NCBI RefSeq assembly: GCF_014202825.1
Contig: NZ_JACHHP010000001.1
Location: forward strand, 744,001-808,000
Reading direction: 5' to 3'
Source: Chiayiivirga flava
GTDB lineage: Bacteria > Pseudomonadota > Gammaproteobacteria > Xanthomonadales > Xanthomonadaceae
DNA length: 64,000 nucleotides
In this document: piece by piece, positions 44,269-52,924 of the stretch
Numbering within the stretch: position 1 is the stretch's first letter
How the letters are laid out: every line of letters starts with the position of its first letter
Made by a program: the position numbers and the translations under genes
Notes under the pieces: model-generated
Seen by the model: only the letters and a program-made list of their open reading frames with translations
Databases searched by the model: none
Told to the model about the DNA's origin: nothing

Positions 44269-45798
44269 ATGCCGAACCCGCACCTGTTGCGCACCGCGCT
44301 GCTGGCCTGCTGCGCCATCGCCTTCGCCGCGGCCCACGCGCAGACACCGCCGGGCATCGCCCGCGTGCCGCTCGATCCTGTCCTCTTCAGCAACAGCAAC
44401 CAGAAAGGCGTGATCGCACTCGATGTCGCGGGCGTCACGCGCGAGGCCGGGCGCGAGGTCATCGCGCAGGACGGCGGTTTCATCCTCGTCGCGGGCGACG
44501 CACACACCGATCCGGACTCGGACGCACCTTCGCGCATCGTGCTCGCACGCATCCGCCCGCAGAGCACGCCGATCGCGGTGCCCGGCGGCGCCGCGGCCTT
44601 CCTCGATGCCGGCTTCGGCGACGGCGGCCTGCGCGTCGATGCCTTCGCGCGCACCGCGCACAGCCACGCGCTGCACGGCATGGTGCAGCAACCGGACGGC
44701 CGCATCGTGCTGATGGTGCGCAGCGCGCTGCTGGCCGACGGCCCGGACGCGCCCGGCGAACTGCTGTTCGCGCGCTACCTTGCCAACGGCACACCGGACA
44801 CCGGCTTCGGCACCGCGGGCGTGGTCAGCTTGCCGCTGTGCGACGGTGCCGACTGCGCGCTGCGACAGCCGTTGTCCTTCGACCTCGCGATGGAACCGGA
44901 CGGCAGCCTGCTCGCCATCGCCAGCATCATGAAGCTCCTGCCCAACGGCGGCTTCCGCGAGATCGAACTCGAACTGCGCCGGCTGCATGCCGACGGCACG
45001 CCCGACCTGGACTTCGGCCCCGACGGCCTGCAGGCCTACGACGACTTCCCCGGTCTCGGCGAAGAGATCGGCGCAGGCCAGGTGCGTCTGGCGCGGCGCG
45101 CGGACGGACGCATCGCCGTGGTCGCCAACACGCTCGATTTCGACCTCGAAGGCCACGGCACGCCCGCCGTGATGCTGCTGCGCGCCGACGGCACGCCCGA
45201 CACCGCGTTCGGCAGTGGCGGCTCGCGCCTGCTGCCGGTCGACCCGGCGCGCAACGCGATGCTGCCGATGGCGATCGACGTGCAGGACGACGGCCGCATC
45301 GTTGTCGCTGGCATGGCCTTGGCGCCCTTCTCCGACGCGCCGAGCTTCTTCGCCGCGCGCCTCACCGCCACCGGCACGGTCGACACCACGTTCGGCGGCG
45401 ACGGCAACGTCTTCGGCGACTCCACGCCCGCCGGCGACGGCAGCGACATCGCCAACGCGATGGCCCACGATGCACGGGGCCGTCACTACCTCGTCGGCGA
45501 CACCGGCCCGAACGCCTTCGATCCCCACGTCGGCGTATTGCGACTGCAGCCCAACGGAGCGGCCGACGAAGGCTTCGCCGCGAACGGCCTCGCCCGCTAC
45601 ACCGAACTCGCGGTGCAGACCGGCATCACCAACGTCTTCCTCACCAACGAACGCGCCTTCGCCGCCACCGTGGCACCGACCGGCGTGTTGGTCGCCGCCG
45701 GCGCGCGGGTCAGCCAGGACAGCAGCGATCGCAGCGAGGATCGGCTGATCGCGTTCCGGCTGCTGCGCACGGAGCTGTTCGCGGACGACTTCGAGTAG
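44269..45798 (+). CDS. Exported delta-60 repeat beta-propeller protein
   Basis: 509 residues. A signal peptide ends near AAHAQ (about 24). At least six delta-60-type repeats are seen: FLDAGFGDGGLRV, TPDTGFGTAGVV, TPDLDFGPDGLQ, TPDTAFGSGGSRLL, TVDTTFGGDGNVFG and AADEGFAANGLARY, with intervening strands such as QQPDGRIVLMV and VQDDGRIVVAGM. Such repeats build beta-propellers in secreted proteins of unknown role. The C-terminus is TELFADDFE, resembling the ends of two other exported proteins here. Confidence 0.85.
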   Translation: MPNPHLLRTALLACCAIAFAAAHAQTPPGIARVPLDPVLFSNSNQKGVIALDVAGVTREAGREVIAQDGGFILVAGDAHTDPDSDAPSRIVLARIRPQSTPIAVPGGAAAFLDAGFGDGGLRVDAFARTAHSHALHGMVQQPDGRIVLMVRSALLADGPDAPGELLFARYLANGTPDTGFGTAGVVSLPLCDGADCALRQPLSFDLAMEPDGSLLAIASIMKLLPNGGFREIELELRRLHADGTPDLDFGPDGLQAYDDFPGLGEEIGAGQVRLARRADGRIAVVANTLDFDLEGHGTPAVMLLRADGTPDTAFGSGGSRLLPVDPARNAMLPMAIDVQDDGRIVVAGMALAPFSDAPSFFAARLTATGTVDTTFGGDGNVFGDSTPAGDGSDIANAMAHDARGRHYLVGDTGPNAFDPHVGVLRLQPNGAADEGFAANGLARYTELAVQTGITNVFLTNERAFAATVAPTGVLVAAGARVSQDSSDRSEDRLIAFRLLRTELFADDFE

Positions 45799-45810
45799 GT
45801 CGAATGATGC

Positions 45811-45847
45811 GTCATTCCGGCGCGCAACCATCGCGCGCCGGAATGAC
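45811..45847. terminator. Perfect palindrome between convergent genes, likely bidirectional terminator
   Basis: GTCATTCCGGCGCGC and GCGCGCCGGAATGAC are perfectly complementary 15-base arms around the loop AACCATC. It lies in the 58-bp gap between the delta-60 gene and pntB, both ending here. No T-run is present, so it may instead be a REP-type repeat or an mRNA-stabilising hairpin. Confidence 0.65.
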
Positions 45848-45856
45848 AGGACGGGT

Positions 45857-47257
45857 TCAGTGCCCGCCGCTGCTGTCGATGGCCTTGAGCTCGGACGAGA
45901 GCTTGTTCGCCGCTTCCTGTCCGTCGGCGTAGAGCATCCTGCAGTTGTCGGCATAGAACAGGGCGTTCTCGATGCCGGCGAAGCCCGTGCCCTTGCCGCG
46001 CTTGATCACGATGACCTGGCGCGCGTTGATCACGTCGAGGATCGGCATGCCGTAGATGGGCGAGGTCTTGTCGGTTTTCGCGACAGGGTTCACCACGTCG
46101 TTGGCGCCGATGACGATGGCAACATCCGTGGTGCCGAACTCGGGGTTGATGTCTTCCATGTCGACGATGAGGTCGTACGGCACGCCCGCTTCGGCGAGCA
46201 GCACGTTCATGTGGCCGGGCATGCGGCCAGCAACCGGATGGATCGCGAACTTCACTTCCTTGTCGCGCGCGATCAGCTGCTTCGACAGCTCCCAGATCTT
46301 GTGCTGCGCCTGCGCCACGGCCATGCCGTAACCCGGCACGATGACGATCTTGTCGGCCATGTACAGCAGCGAGGCCGCATCGGAGGGTTCGATCGGCTTC
46401 ATCGAGCCGGCGATTTCCTGCGAGCCCGCGCCACCGCCGCCGAACTGCGAGAACAGCACGCCGGTGATCGGCCGGTTCATCGCCTTGGCCATCAACTGCG
46501 TGAGCAGCATGCCGGCCGCGCCGACCACCATGCCGGCGATGATCAACGCCTCGTTGCCGAGCACGAAGCCTTCGAACGCCACCGCCAACCCCGTGAAGGC
46601 ATTGAACAGCGAGATGACGACGGGCATGTCGGCACCGCCGATCGGCAGGGTCATCGCCACGCCGAACACCAGCGCGAGCACGAAGAAGGCCACGATCAGC
46701 CACACGTTGATGTCGAGGAACAGCAGCGCACCGCACACCGCCGCGGCCACGAAAAGGATCAGGTTGAACGCCTGCTGGCCCTTGAAGTTGAAGCGCTTGT
46801 CGAACACGCCGTCGAGCTTGCCCCAAGCGATCACGGAGCCCGTGAGCGAGATCGAGCCGATCAGTGCGCCGATGACGGCCGCGGCCAGCACGATGCGGTT
46901 CGGCATCATGCCGATGTGCGCGAAGTGCAGCAGTTCGACGGCACCGATGGCCGCGGCCGAGCCACCGCCCATTCCGTTGTAAAGCGCCACCTGCTGCGGC
47001 ATCGCGGTCATCTGCACGCTGCGCGCGCGCAGCCACGCGGGGATGATGCCGACGGCGAGCGCGGCGAGGATCCAGCCGATGTTGTCGAGCCGCGTGATGC
47101 CGAACGTGGCCACCACCGCGATGACCATGCCGAGGCCGGCCTGCTGGATGCCCTTGCGCGCCGTGACCGGCGAGGCCATGCGCTTGATGCCGAGGATGAA
47201 GAGTACGGCGGCCACGAAATACGCGGCCTTGGCGATGTACACGAGTGCGGCGTCCAT
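45857..47257 (-). CDS. pntB: NAD(P) transhydrogenase subunit beta (PntB)
   Basis: 466 residues. The first half holds about eight or nine membrane helices (domain II), with NALIGSISLTGSVIAWGKLD-like segments and GGADMPVVISLFNAFTGLA. The C-terminal half (about 280-466) is the NADP-binding domain III: KIVIVPGYGMAVAQAQHKIW, HPVAGRMPGHMNVLLAEAGV, DTDVAIVIGANDVVNP-like text (written in part) and IKRGKGTGFAGIENALFY. Drives NADPH formation with the proton gradient. It follows pntAB by 6 bases. Confidence 0.96.
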   Translation of the reverse strand: MDAALVYIAKAAYFVAAVLFILGIKRMASPVTARKGIQQAGLGMVIAVVATFGITRLDNIGWILAALAVGIIPAWLRARSVQMTAMPQQVALYNGMGGGSAAAIGAVELLHFAHIGMMPNRIVLAAAVIGALIGSISLTGSVIAWGKLDGVFDKRFNFKGQQAFNLILFVAAAVCGALLFLDINVWLIVAFFVLALVFGVAMTLPIGGADMPVVISLFNAFTGLAVAFEGFVLGNEALIIAGMVVGAAGMLLTQLMAKAMNRPITGVLFSQFGGGGAGSQEIAGSMKPIEPSDAASLLYMADKIVIVPGYGMAVAQAQHKIWELSKQLIARDKEVKFAIHPVAGRMPGHMNVLLAEAGVPYDLIVDMEDINPEFGTTDVAIVIGANDVVNPVAKTDKTSPIYGMPILDVINARQVIVIKRGKGTGFAGIENALFYADNCRMLYADGQEAANKLSSELKAIDSSGGH

Positions 47258-47263
47258 GCGCGA

Positions 47264-47560
47264 TCAGTCCTTCTTCGCAGCGGGCTTGCTCGACTTGAAC
47301 ATGTCGAGCATGCGGTCGGTGACCACGTAGCCGCCGGCCGCGTTGCCCGCACCCAGCGCCACCGCAATGAAGCCGATGACCTTCAGCAGCGTGGTGTCGG
47401 CCTGCGCCAGCACCACCATCGCACCGACGACGACGATGCCGTGCACGAAGTTGGAGCCCGACATCAGCGGCGTGTGCAGGATCACCGGCACGCGCGAGAT
47501 GATTTCGTGCCCGGTGAAGGCGGCGAGCATGAAGATGTAGAGCGCGAGGAAACCGTCCAT
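47264..47560 (-). CDS. pntAB: NAD(P) transhydrogenase subunit alpha 2 (membrane part)
   Basis: 98 residues with three membrane helices (ALYIFMLAAFTGHEIISRVP, FVHGIVVVGAMVVLAQADTT, LLKVIGFIAVALGAGNAAGG). It equals the C-terminal membrane part of E. coli PntA, here a separate gene as in Rhodospirillum. TPLMSGSNFVHGIVVVGAM is the conserved stretch. The start overlaps the pntAA stop by one base. Confidence 0.95.
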   Translation of the reverse strand: MDGFLALYIFMLAAFTGHEIISRVPVILHTPLMSGSNFVHGIVVVGAMVVLAQADTTLLKVIGFIAVALGAGNAAGGYVVTDRMLDMFKSSKPAAKKD

Positions 47561-48693
47561 CAGGCAGGAGTTCCTTCCACGAGGGCTTTGGTGGGCGCGT
47601 GGCGGATCTCGCCCGCGTGCGTGAGGCAGGTCTGCGCGATCAGTTCGTCGTTCCAGTCGAGGTTCAGCGCGCCGTCCTTGAGCGAGAGCGCGAGGAAGTT
47701 GAACAGGTTGCGTGCGTACATCTCGCTCGAATGGATCGCGCCCATGCTCGGCAGGTTGAGCGGGCCGACGATGGTGACGTCGTTGTGCACCCAGGTTTCG
47801 CCGGGCTTGGTCAGTTCGCAGTTGCCGCCGGTTTCGGCGGCGAGGTCGACGATGACGCTGCCGGGTTTCATGCCGTCGACCATCGCGGCGGTGATGATGC
47901 GCGGGGCCTTACGTCCCGGCACGGCGGCGGTGGTGACGATGGCGTCGATGTTCTTCACGTGGTCGGCAAGACGCTGCTGCTGTTCGGCGCGTTCCTCGGC
48001 GGTGAGTTCGCGTGCATAGCCGCCGGTGCCGGCGGCGCTGACGCCGAGGTCGAGGAATTTGGCGCCGAGCGATTCGATCTGCTCGCGCGTCTCCGGACGC
48101 ACGTCGAAGCCTTCCACCTGCGCGCCGAGGCGGCGTGCGGTCGCGATGGCCTGCAAGCCCGCGACACCGGCGCCGACGATCAGCACCTTCGACGGCCGGA
48201 TGGTGCCGGCCGCGGTGGTGAGCATCGGAAAGAACTTGCCCGAGGCCTGCGCGGCGATCAGCACGGCCTTGTAGCCGGCCATGCCGGCCTGCGAGCTGAG
48301 CACGTCCATGGCCTGCGCGCGCGTGGTGCGCGGCAGCAGTTCCATGGCGAAGCTGGTGATGTTGCGATCGCGCAGCGCCTTGGTGCGCTCGGGATCGGCG
48401 TGCGGCTGCAGGAAGGAGATGACGACGCTGCCTTGGCGCAGCGCGGCGATCTCGGCCAGCGTGGGCGGCTGCACCTTCAGCAGCACGTCAGCGCGGGCCA
48501 GCGCGGCGGTGGCGTCGGGCGCGATGTCGGCGCCGGGAAAGGCGCTGTCCGGCAGCTGCGCGCCAGCGCCTGCACCCGTTTCGATCAGCACGTCGGCGCC
48601 GAGCGCCTTCGTCTTCTTCACGATCTCCGGCGATATCGCGACACGGCGCTCGTTCGGCGCACGCTCGCGGATCGCAACCACCGTCACCGGCAT
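47560..48693 (-). CDS. pntAA: NAD(P) transhydrogenase subunit alpha 1 (NAD-binding)
   Basis: 377 residues, soluble domain I. RERAPNERRVAISPEIVKKT at the N-terminus, SSQAGMAGYKAVLIAA, NAD-binding VLIVGAGVAGLQAIATARRL, DVRPETREQIESLGA, and EKPGE-like LTKPGETWVHNDVTIVGPLN are typical of PntAA and alanine dehydrogenase relatives. It binds NADH and passes hydride to PntB. First gene of pntAA-pntAB-pntB; a repeat element lies upstream. Confidence 0.95.
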   Translation of the reverse strand: MPVTVVAIRERAPNERRVAISPEIVKKTKALGADVLIETGAGAGAQLPDSAFPGADIAPDATAALARADVLLKVQPPTLAEIAALRQGSVVISFLQPHADPERTKALRDRNITSFAMELLPRTTRAQAMDVLSSQAGMAGYKAVLIAAQASGKFFPMLTTAAGTIRPSKVLIVGAGVAGLQAIATARRLGAQVEGFDVRPETREQIESLGAKFLDLGVSAAGTGGYARELTAEERAEQQQRLADHVKNIDAIVTTAAVPGRKAPRIITAAMVDGMKPGSVIVDLAAETGGNCELTKPGETWVHNDVTIVGPLNLPSMGAIHSSEMYARNLFNFLALSLKDGALNLDWNDELIAQTCLTHAGEIRHAPTKALVEGTPA

Positions 48694-48760
48694 GGCGCAT
48701 CCTCGAAGTGGAACCCCGCGGGGATGCTAACCGATTTCTTCCGCGACGCGTGGTCGCTGT

Positions 48761-48928
48761 TTCCTTCTCCCTGCGGGAGAAGGTGCCGCAGGCGGATGAG
48801 GGCGCCACATCTCGGTTGGCGCCGACGTTTGAATAGAGGAAAACGTCGCCAACAGACCGTTTGCCGCGCGACGAGCCGACTCGCCCTCATCCGCCCTGCC
48901 GGGCACCTTCTCCCGCAGGGAGAAGGAA
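48761..48928. repeat. REPIN-like element with inner and outer inverted repeats
   Basis: The outer arms each hold a perfect 9-bp hairpin: CCTTCTCCC-TGC-GGGAGAAGG (48763-48783) and CCTTCTCCC-GCA-GGGAGAAGG (48906-48926). The arms continue inward as TGCCGCAGGCGGATGAGGGC and its near-inverted copy GCCCTCATCCGCCCTGCCGG. The middle is itself an inverted repeat, GTTGGCGCCGACGTTT against AAACGTCGCCAAC. The element fills most of the gap between pntAA and the DUF1631 gene. It is a different family from the one at 42271 but has the same design. Confidence 0.75.
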
Positions 48929-48933
48929 AGGCC

Positions 48934-51297
48934 TCAGGCCTGCGGCGTTTCCGCGCCGCCCGACCGCAGCCGCCCCAGCACCTGGCTCATCGCATGCTCG
49001 AACGCCGTATCCGTCTGGCGGATGTTGAGCTTGCGCTCACGCATCAGCGCCGCGAGTTCTTCCGGCGATGCCACGCAGTAGCGCAGGCCACGTCGGTTGA
49101 CGAACAGCATGCGGTTGGAGATCGGGCTGATCCACGAGAGCTTGGCCGGCGTGGTGGTGCCGTCGTCTTCGGTGAACTGGATCCAGGTGCCGATGGTGAG
49201 GCGGCGGATGCGGTCGGCGTCGGCGGGGTCGAAATCCAGATGTGCGGCGGCGTCCGCCGCTTCGGACACGCCCTCGTCGGCCGCGACCGGCGTGTCGGTC
49301 ACCGCCACCGGCTCCTGCGGCGGCGCGTTGCGTTCCAGCGCGACGACCACGTCCTGCTCCACCGCGGGACCCGCGCGACCGCCGACGGCCGTCAGCAGCG
49401 AGTCCATCACGTCCTGCGCGGCGCTGCCGACACAGCCGGCGCTGACCAGGATCGGCTCGATCTGCGCGTGCATCGCGGCGAAGCGCTCGGCGCGCACGCG
49501 CTGGTCGGCGTCGGCGCCCGCGAGCGCGGCGAGCTCTTCGCCGGTGTTGACCGCCTGCTGGTACTTGCCGCTGCCGCCGTCGTCGCGCAGGGCGCACAAC
49601 GTCAGGTGATGGCACCAGTAGCGGCGCAGGAACGATTCCAGTGGCAACGGCAGCTCGGGATGGCGTTCGCTGAGCGCACGCAACTCCTCCAGCGCCATCG
49701 CGCGCGCGTGTTCGAGGCGTTCGCGTCCGCGCTGGGCCTCGGCCGTGCGGCGCTCGGCCAGCGCCACGCGGCGGCGGTGCTGCTCGATGAAATCGCGGAA
49801 TTCCTGTTCCAGCGTCTCGAAGATGGCAATGTCTTCGTTGAATTCGGCCACCAGGCGCGTGATGGTCCGATCGACGCGGCCCATCAGCTCCTTCTCCTGC
49901 GGACCTTCGCCCGAGTTGCCTTCGCAGGCCTCGGCCAGTGCGTTCAGCAGGCGGCGCGCCGGGTGGGTCTTCTGCAGGAACATGCGCCGGTCGAGCATCG
50001 CGACCTTGGTGAACGGCACGATCAGCCGGCCCATCATGCCGCGCGTGGAGGTGTTGAAGTCGCGCTCGTCGAGCATCACGTCGAACAGCATGCCGACAAG
50101 ATCGATCGCATCCTCGTCGGCGGCGCTCATGCGCGAGTGCGAGGGGTCGAGGCCCAGCCGCTCGGCACCGCTGAGCAGTTCCTGCTTGAGCCGCTGGGTG
50201 ACGGATTTTTCCGGGTCGATCACCGCGTCGCGCAGGCCTTCGGGCATGTCGTTCTGGAACAGCGACAGCACCGAGAGCATTTCGTCGGAACTGAGCGCGC
50301 GCAGCGGCTCGGTCGAGCCGAGCGCCGAGCCGCTGCCGTGCTGCGCACCGGCGGGACCGCCGTGCTGCGGTTCGGCGCCGGCGGCCGCCGCGCCACCGAA
50401 GCGCGGGCCGCCCTGGGTGCGGCGGTAGCCTTCGAGCAGGTCGTGCAGGCTGGCGAAGATCGACTGTTCGGTGGCCGTCTCGGCACCGCGGTAGCCGCCT
50501 CCGGCCGGCGCCGGCCCGCTGTCGTGCTCCTGCAGGCCATGCACCGCGCCATCGTCGTCCGGCCGGCGGCGCTCGCCGCGCTGCATCGGCGGCCGGGTGA
50601 ACGAGGGACGCACTTCCGAGGCGATGCCGGCCTCGACCAGGGCACGGTTGAGCTCGCTGTAGAGGCCATGCAGGCCGCGGCCCATTTCGCGCTCGTAGAG
50701 CTTGAACAGCAGCACTTTCACGCGGATGGTGATGTCGCACGGCTGCATCGCGTGGCGGAAGGCGAAGGCCACGTGCGCCGGCGCAATCGGATTGCTGGTG
50801 TCGTCGAGCTCCTGGCCACCGGCGACGATGCCCAGGCGATGGTTGAGCTGGTGCAGCAGCGGGTTGAGCAGGCGCGACAGCGCGGTCGCCACCATGCTGG
50901 TGCTGAGCTGTTCCTCGAGCTGCTCTTCCGACAGCAGCGACAGCTCGCGCGATTCGGTCAGCGAGCGCTCGAGATTGATCGAGATCGGATTGCGGCGGTC
51001 GAGCGCGGCGAAGGCCTCGGCGAAGTGCTCCTGGTAGCGCTGCTCGCACACCGGACGCTGCTTGCGCAGCTCGCGCATCGCGTCGAAGTATTCCTGGTGG
51101 TTGAGCGAGCCGTCCGCGCGCTGCACGAAATCGAAGAGGGTGTCGTCGGCCTTTTCGAGCACGTCGCCGAGCAGGGCGCCGAGGCGCTTGGTCGCGCGCA
51201 GGCGCAGCGAGCCGAGCAATGCGCTGTGGTCGGCGCCCGTTTTTCCAAGCCGCGGGCCAAGGTCCACGACCTTGTCAGTCGGAGCCGGTATCGTCAT
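48934..51297 (-). CDS. DUF1631 family protein
   Basis: 787 residues, mostly helical, no signal peptide or membrane segment. Recognisable stretches include LGDVLEKADDTLFDFVQRAD, EEQLEEQLSTSMVATALSRL, QPCDITIRVKVLLFKLYERE, DEDAIDLVGMLFDVMLDERD, FTKVAMLDRRMFLQKTHPAR and AKLSWISPISNRMLFVNRRG. The last segment, before a short tail, resembles a PilZ-like beta-barrel and could bind a nucleotide such as cyclic di-GMP; that is inference. Databases label relatives DUF1631 and occasionally, without support, thymidine phosphorylase. It is monocistronic. Confidence 0.8.
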   Translation of the reverse strand: MTIPAPTDKVVDLGPRLGKTGADHSALLGSLRLRATKRLGALLGDVLEKADDTLFDFVQRADGSLNHQEYFDAMRELRKQRPVCEQRYQEHFAEAFAALDRRNPISINLERSLTESRELSLLSEEQLEEQLSTSMVATALSRLLNPLLHQLNHRLGIVAGGQELDDTSNPIAPAHVAFAFRHAMQPCDITIRVKVLLFKLYEREMGRGLHGLYSELNRALVEAGIASEVRPSFTRPPMQRGERRRPDDDGAVHGLQEHDSGPAPAGGGYRGAETATEQSIFASLHDLLEGYRRTQGGPRFGGAAAAGAEPQHGGPAGAQHGSGSALGSTEPLRALSSDEMLSVLSLFQNDMPEGLRDAVIDPEKSVTQRLKQELLSGAERLGLDPSHSRMSAADEDAIDLVGMLFDVMLDERDFNTSTRGMMGRLIVPFTKVAMLDRRMFLQKTHPARRLLNALAEACEGNSGEGPQEKELMGRVDRTITRLVAEFNEDIAIFETLEQEFRDFIEQHRRRVALAERRTAEAQRGRERLEHARAMALEELRALSERHPELPLPLESFLRRYWCHHLTLCALRDDGGSGKYQQAVNTGEELAALAGADADQRVRAERFAAMHAQIEPILVSAGCVGSAAQDVMDSLLTAVGGRAGPAVEQDVVVALERNAPPQEPVAVTDTPVAADEGVSEAADAAAHLDFDPADADRIRRLTIGTWIQFTEDDGTTTPAKLSWISPISNRMLFVNRRGLRYCVASPEELAALMRERKLNIRQTDTAFEHAMSQVLGRLRSGGAETPQA

Positions 51298-51451
51298 AGT
51301 GCCCCCGCGCGAGCATTTGTATGGAATCGTTTCCCCCGCGCCGCCAGTCTACTTCACGCGTGATGCGCTGCAATGTGACGATGGTCGCGCTTGTTCCGGC
51401 GGCAGTCAGGCTGCCGCCACGATCGCATTCCGATTTCCATTGCACAAGCCC

Positions 51452-52015
51452 ATGAATCCACTGGACTTCCTGAACGCTCGGCGATCGACGCCCTCGCGCC
51501 TGCTCGGCCCGCCCGGCCCGGACGAGGCGCAGCAGCGCGCCATCGCGTCGGCCGCGTTGCGCGTGCCCGACCACGGCAAGCTCGCGCCGTGGCGCATCCT
51601 GCGCATCCGGGGCGAGCAGCGGCTGCGGCTGGGCGAGTTCCTCGTCCGGCGCCAGCGCGAGCGCGACCCGGCCACCCCGGCCGCCGTGCTGGACAAGGAC
51701 CGCGAGCGGTTCGCGTTCGCGCCGGTCGTCTTCACCGTGATCGCGCGGCCGGTGCCGCACAAGGTGCCGGAGATCGAGCAGCTGCTCTCGGCCGGCAGCG
51801 TCTGCCTCGTGCTGCTGCAGGCGGCGCAGGCGCTGGGTTTCGGTGCGCAGTGGCTGACCGGCTGGATGGCCTACGACGACGGTGTCGCCGCGCACCTGGG
51901 CCTCGCGGCGGACGAACGCATCGTCGGCTTCGTCCACGTCGGCAGCGCGCGCGAGGCCGCGCCGGAGCGGCTGCGCCCGGCGTTCGAGGATCGCGTCAGC
52001 GACTGGACCGGCTGA
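51452..52015 (+). CDS. Nitroreductase family protein (YdjA-like)
   Basis: 187 residues. MNPLDFLNARRSTPSRLLGP holds the FMN-phosphate-contacting RRS, followed by ALRVPDHGKLAPWRILRIRG, the YdjA-type flavin motif. Later come SAGSVCLVLLQAAQALGFGA and DERIVGFVHVGSA. It would be an FMN-dependent oxidoreductase; the substrate is unknown. Start at 51452 is chosen over a much longer open frame because only this part shows the family. The next gene starts 5 bases after its stop. Confidence 0.9.
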   Translation: MNPLDFLNARRSTPSRLLGPPGPDEAQQRAIASAALRVPDHGKLAPWRILRIRGEQRLRLGEFLVRRQRERDPATPAAVLDKDRERFAFAPVVFTVIARPVPHKVPEIEQLLSAGSVCLVLLQAAQALGFGAQWLTGWMAYDDGVAAHLGLAADERIVGFVHVGSAREAAPERLRPAFEDRVSDWTG

Positions 52016-52020
52016 ACCCG

Positions 52021-52908
52021 ATGCACACGCTGTACCTGGTCGACGCCAGCCTCTACGTGTTCCGCGCCTGGCATTCGATGCCGGACGAGTTCCACGATGC
52101 CGACGGCCATCCGGTCAATGCCGTCCACGGGTTCGCACGCTTCCTGCTCGAACTGATCGAGCGCGAACGTCCGCAGCACATCGCGGTGGCGTTCGACGAA
52201 TCGCTAGAAACCTCGTTCCGCAACACCCTGTATCCGGCCTACAAGGCCAACCGCGAGCCGGCGCCGGACTCGCTGGAGCGGCAGTTCGCCGCGTGCCAGG
52301 CCTTCGCCCGCGCGCTGGGCCTGTGCGTGATGAGCGACGTGGCGTACGAGGCCGACGATCTCATCGGCACCCTGCTGGCCCGGCAGCGGTCCGAAGGATT
52401 CCGCGGCGTGATCGTGTCGGCCGACAAGGACCTGTCGCAACTGCTCCGCGGCGGGGACGAGCAGTGGGACTACGCGCGCCAGCAGCGCTGGACAGCCGAT
52501 GGCGTGAAGGCGCGTTACGGCGTGCATGCGCACCAAGTGGCGGACTACCTGGGTCTCACCGGCGACGCGATCGACAACATTCCCGGCGTGCCCGGCATCG
52601 GCGCGAAGACCGCCGCGGCACTGCTGGAGCATTTCGAGGCACTGGACCCGCTGCTGTTGCGCCTGGCCGAAGTGCCGTACCTGCGCCTGCGCGGCGCGGC
52701 GGCGCACGCCGCGCGCCTGGGCGAGCATCGCGAACTGGCGCTGCTGTCGCGCTCACTCGCGACGATCGCGCTCGATGCGCCACTCGCGAACGACGTGGAT
52801 GCCGCGCCGCGCGGCAGTGGCGACCGCACGGCGATGGAGTCGTTGCTGGAACGCCTGCGCTTCGGGCCGATGACGCGTCGGCGCGTGCTGGCGCAGCTGG
52901 GCGGCTGA
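52021..52908 (+). CDS. 5'-3' exonuclease / flap endonuclease family (Pol I N-domain-like)
   Basis: 295 residues. MHTLYLVDASLYVFRAWHSM, HIAVAFDESLETSFRNTLYP, AYKANREPAP, YEADDLIGTLL, VSADKDLSQLL and the helix-hairpin-helix LGLTGDAIDNIPGVPGIGAK match the FEN-like 5' nuclease of DNA polymerase I, here as a stand-alone protein similar to Xni/ExoIX. Acidic metal ligands are all present. It would act in DNA repair or RNA primer removal. Likely co-transcribed with the nitroreductase gene. Confidence 0.92.
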   Translation: MHTLYLVDASLYVFRAWHSMPDEFHDADGHPVNAVHGFARFLLELIERERPQHIAVAFDESLETSFRNTLYPAYKANREPAPDSLERQFAACQAFARALGLCVMSDVAYEADDLIGTLLARQRSEGFRGVIVSADKDLSQLLRGGDEQWDYARQQRWTADGVKARYGVHAHQVADYLGLTGDAIDNIPGVPGIGAKTAAALLEHFEALDPLLLRLAEVPYLRLRGAAAHAARLGEHRELALLSRSLATIALDAPLANDVDAAPRGSGDRTAMESLLERLRFGPMTRRRVLAQLGG

Positions 52909-52924
52909 GGCCGCGCCGCCGGGC

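Noticed and set aside
47599..51363. Very long plus-strand open frame (over 1,200 codons) opposite pntAA and the DUF1631 gene
   Set aside because: It is antisense to two clear genes; in DNA this G+C-rich stops are rare in the shadow frames. Composition is Arg/Gly/His-rich with no domain.
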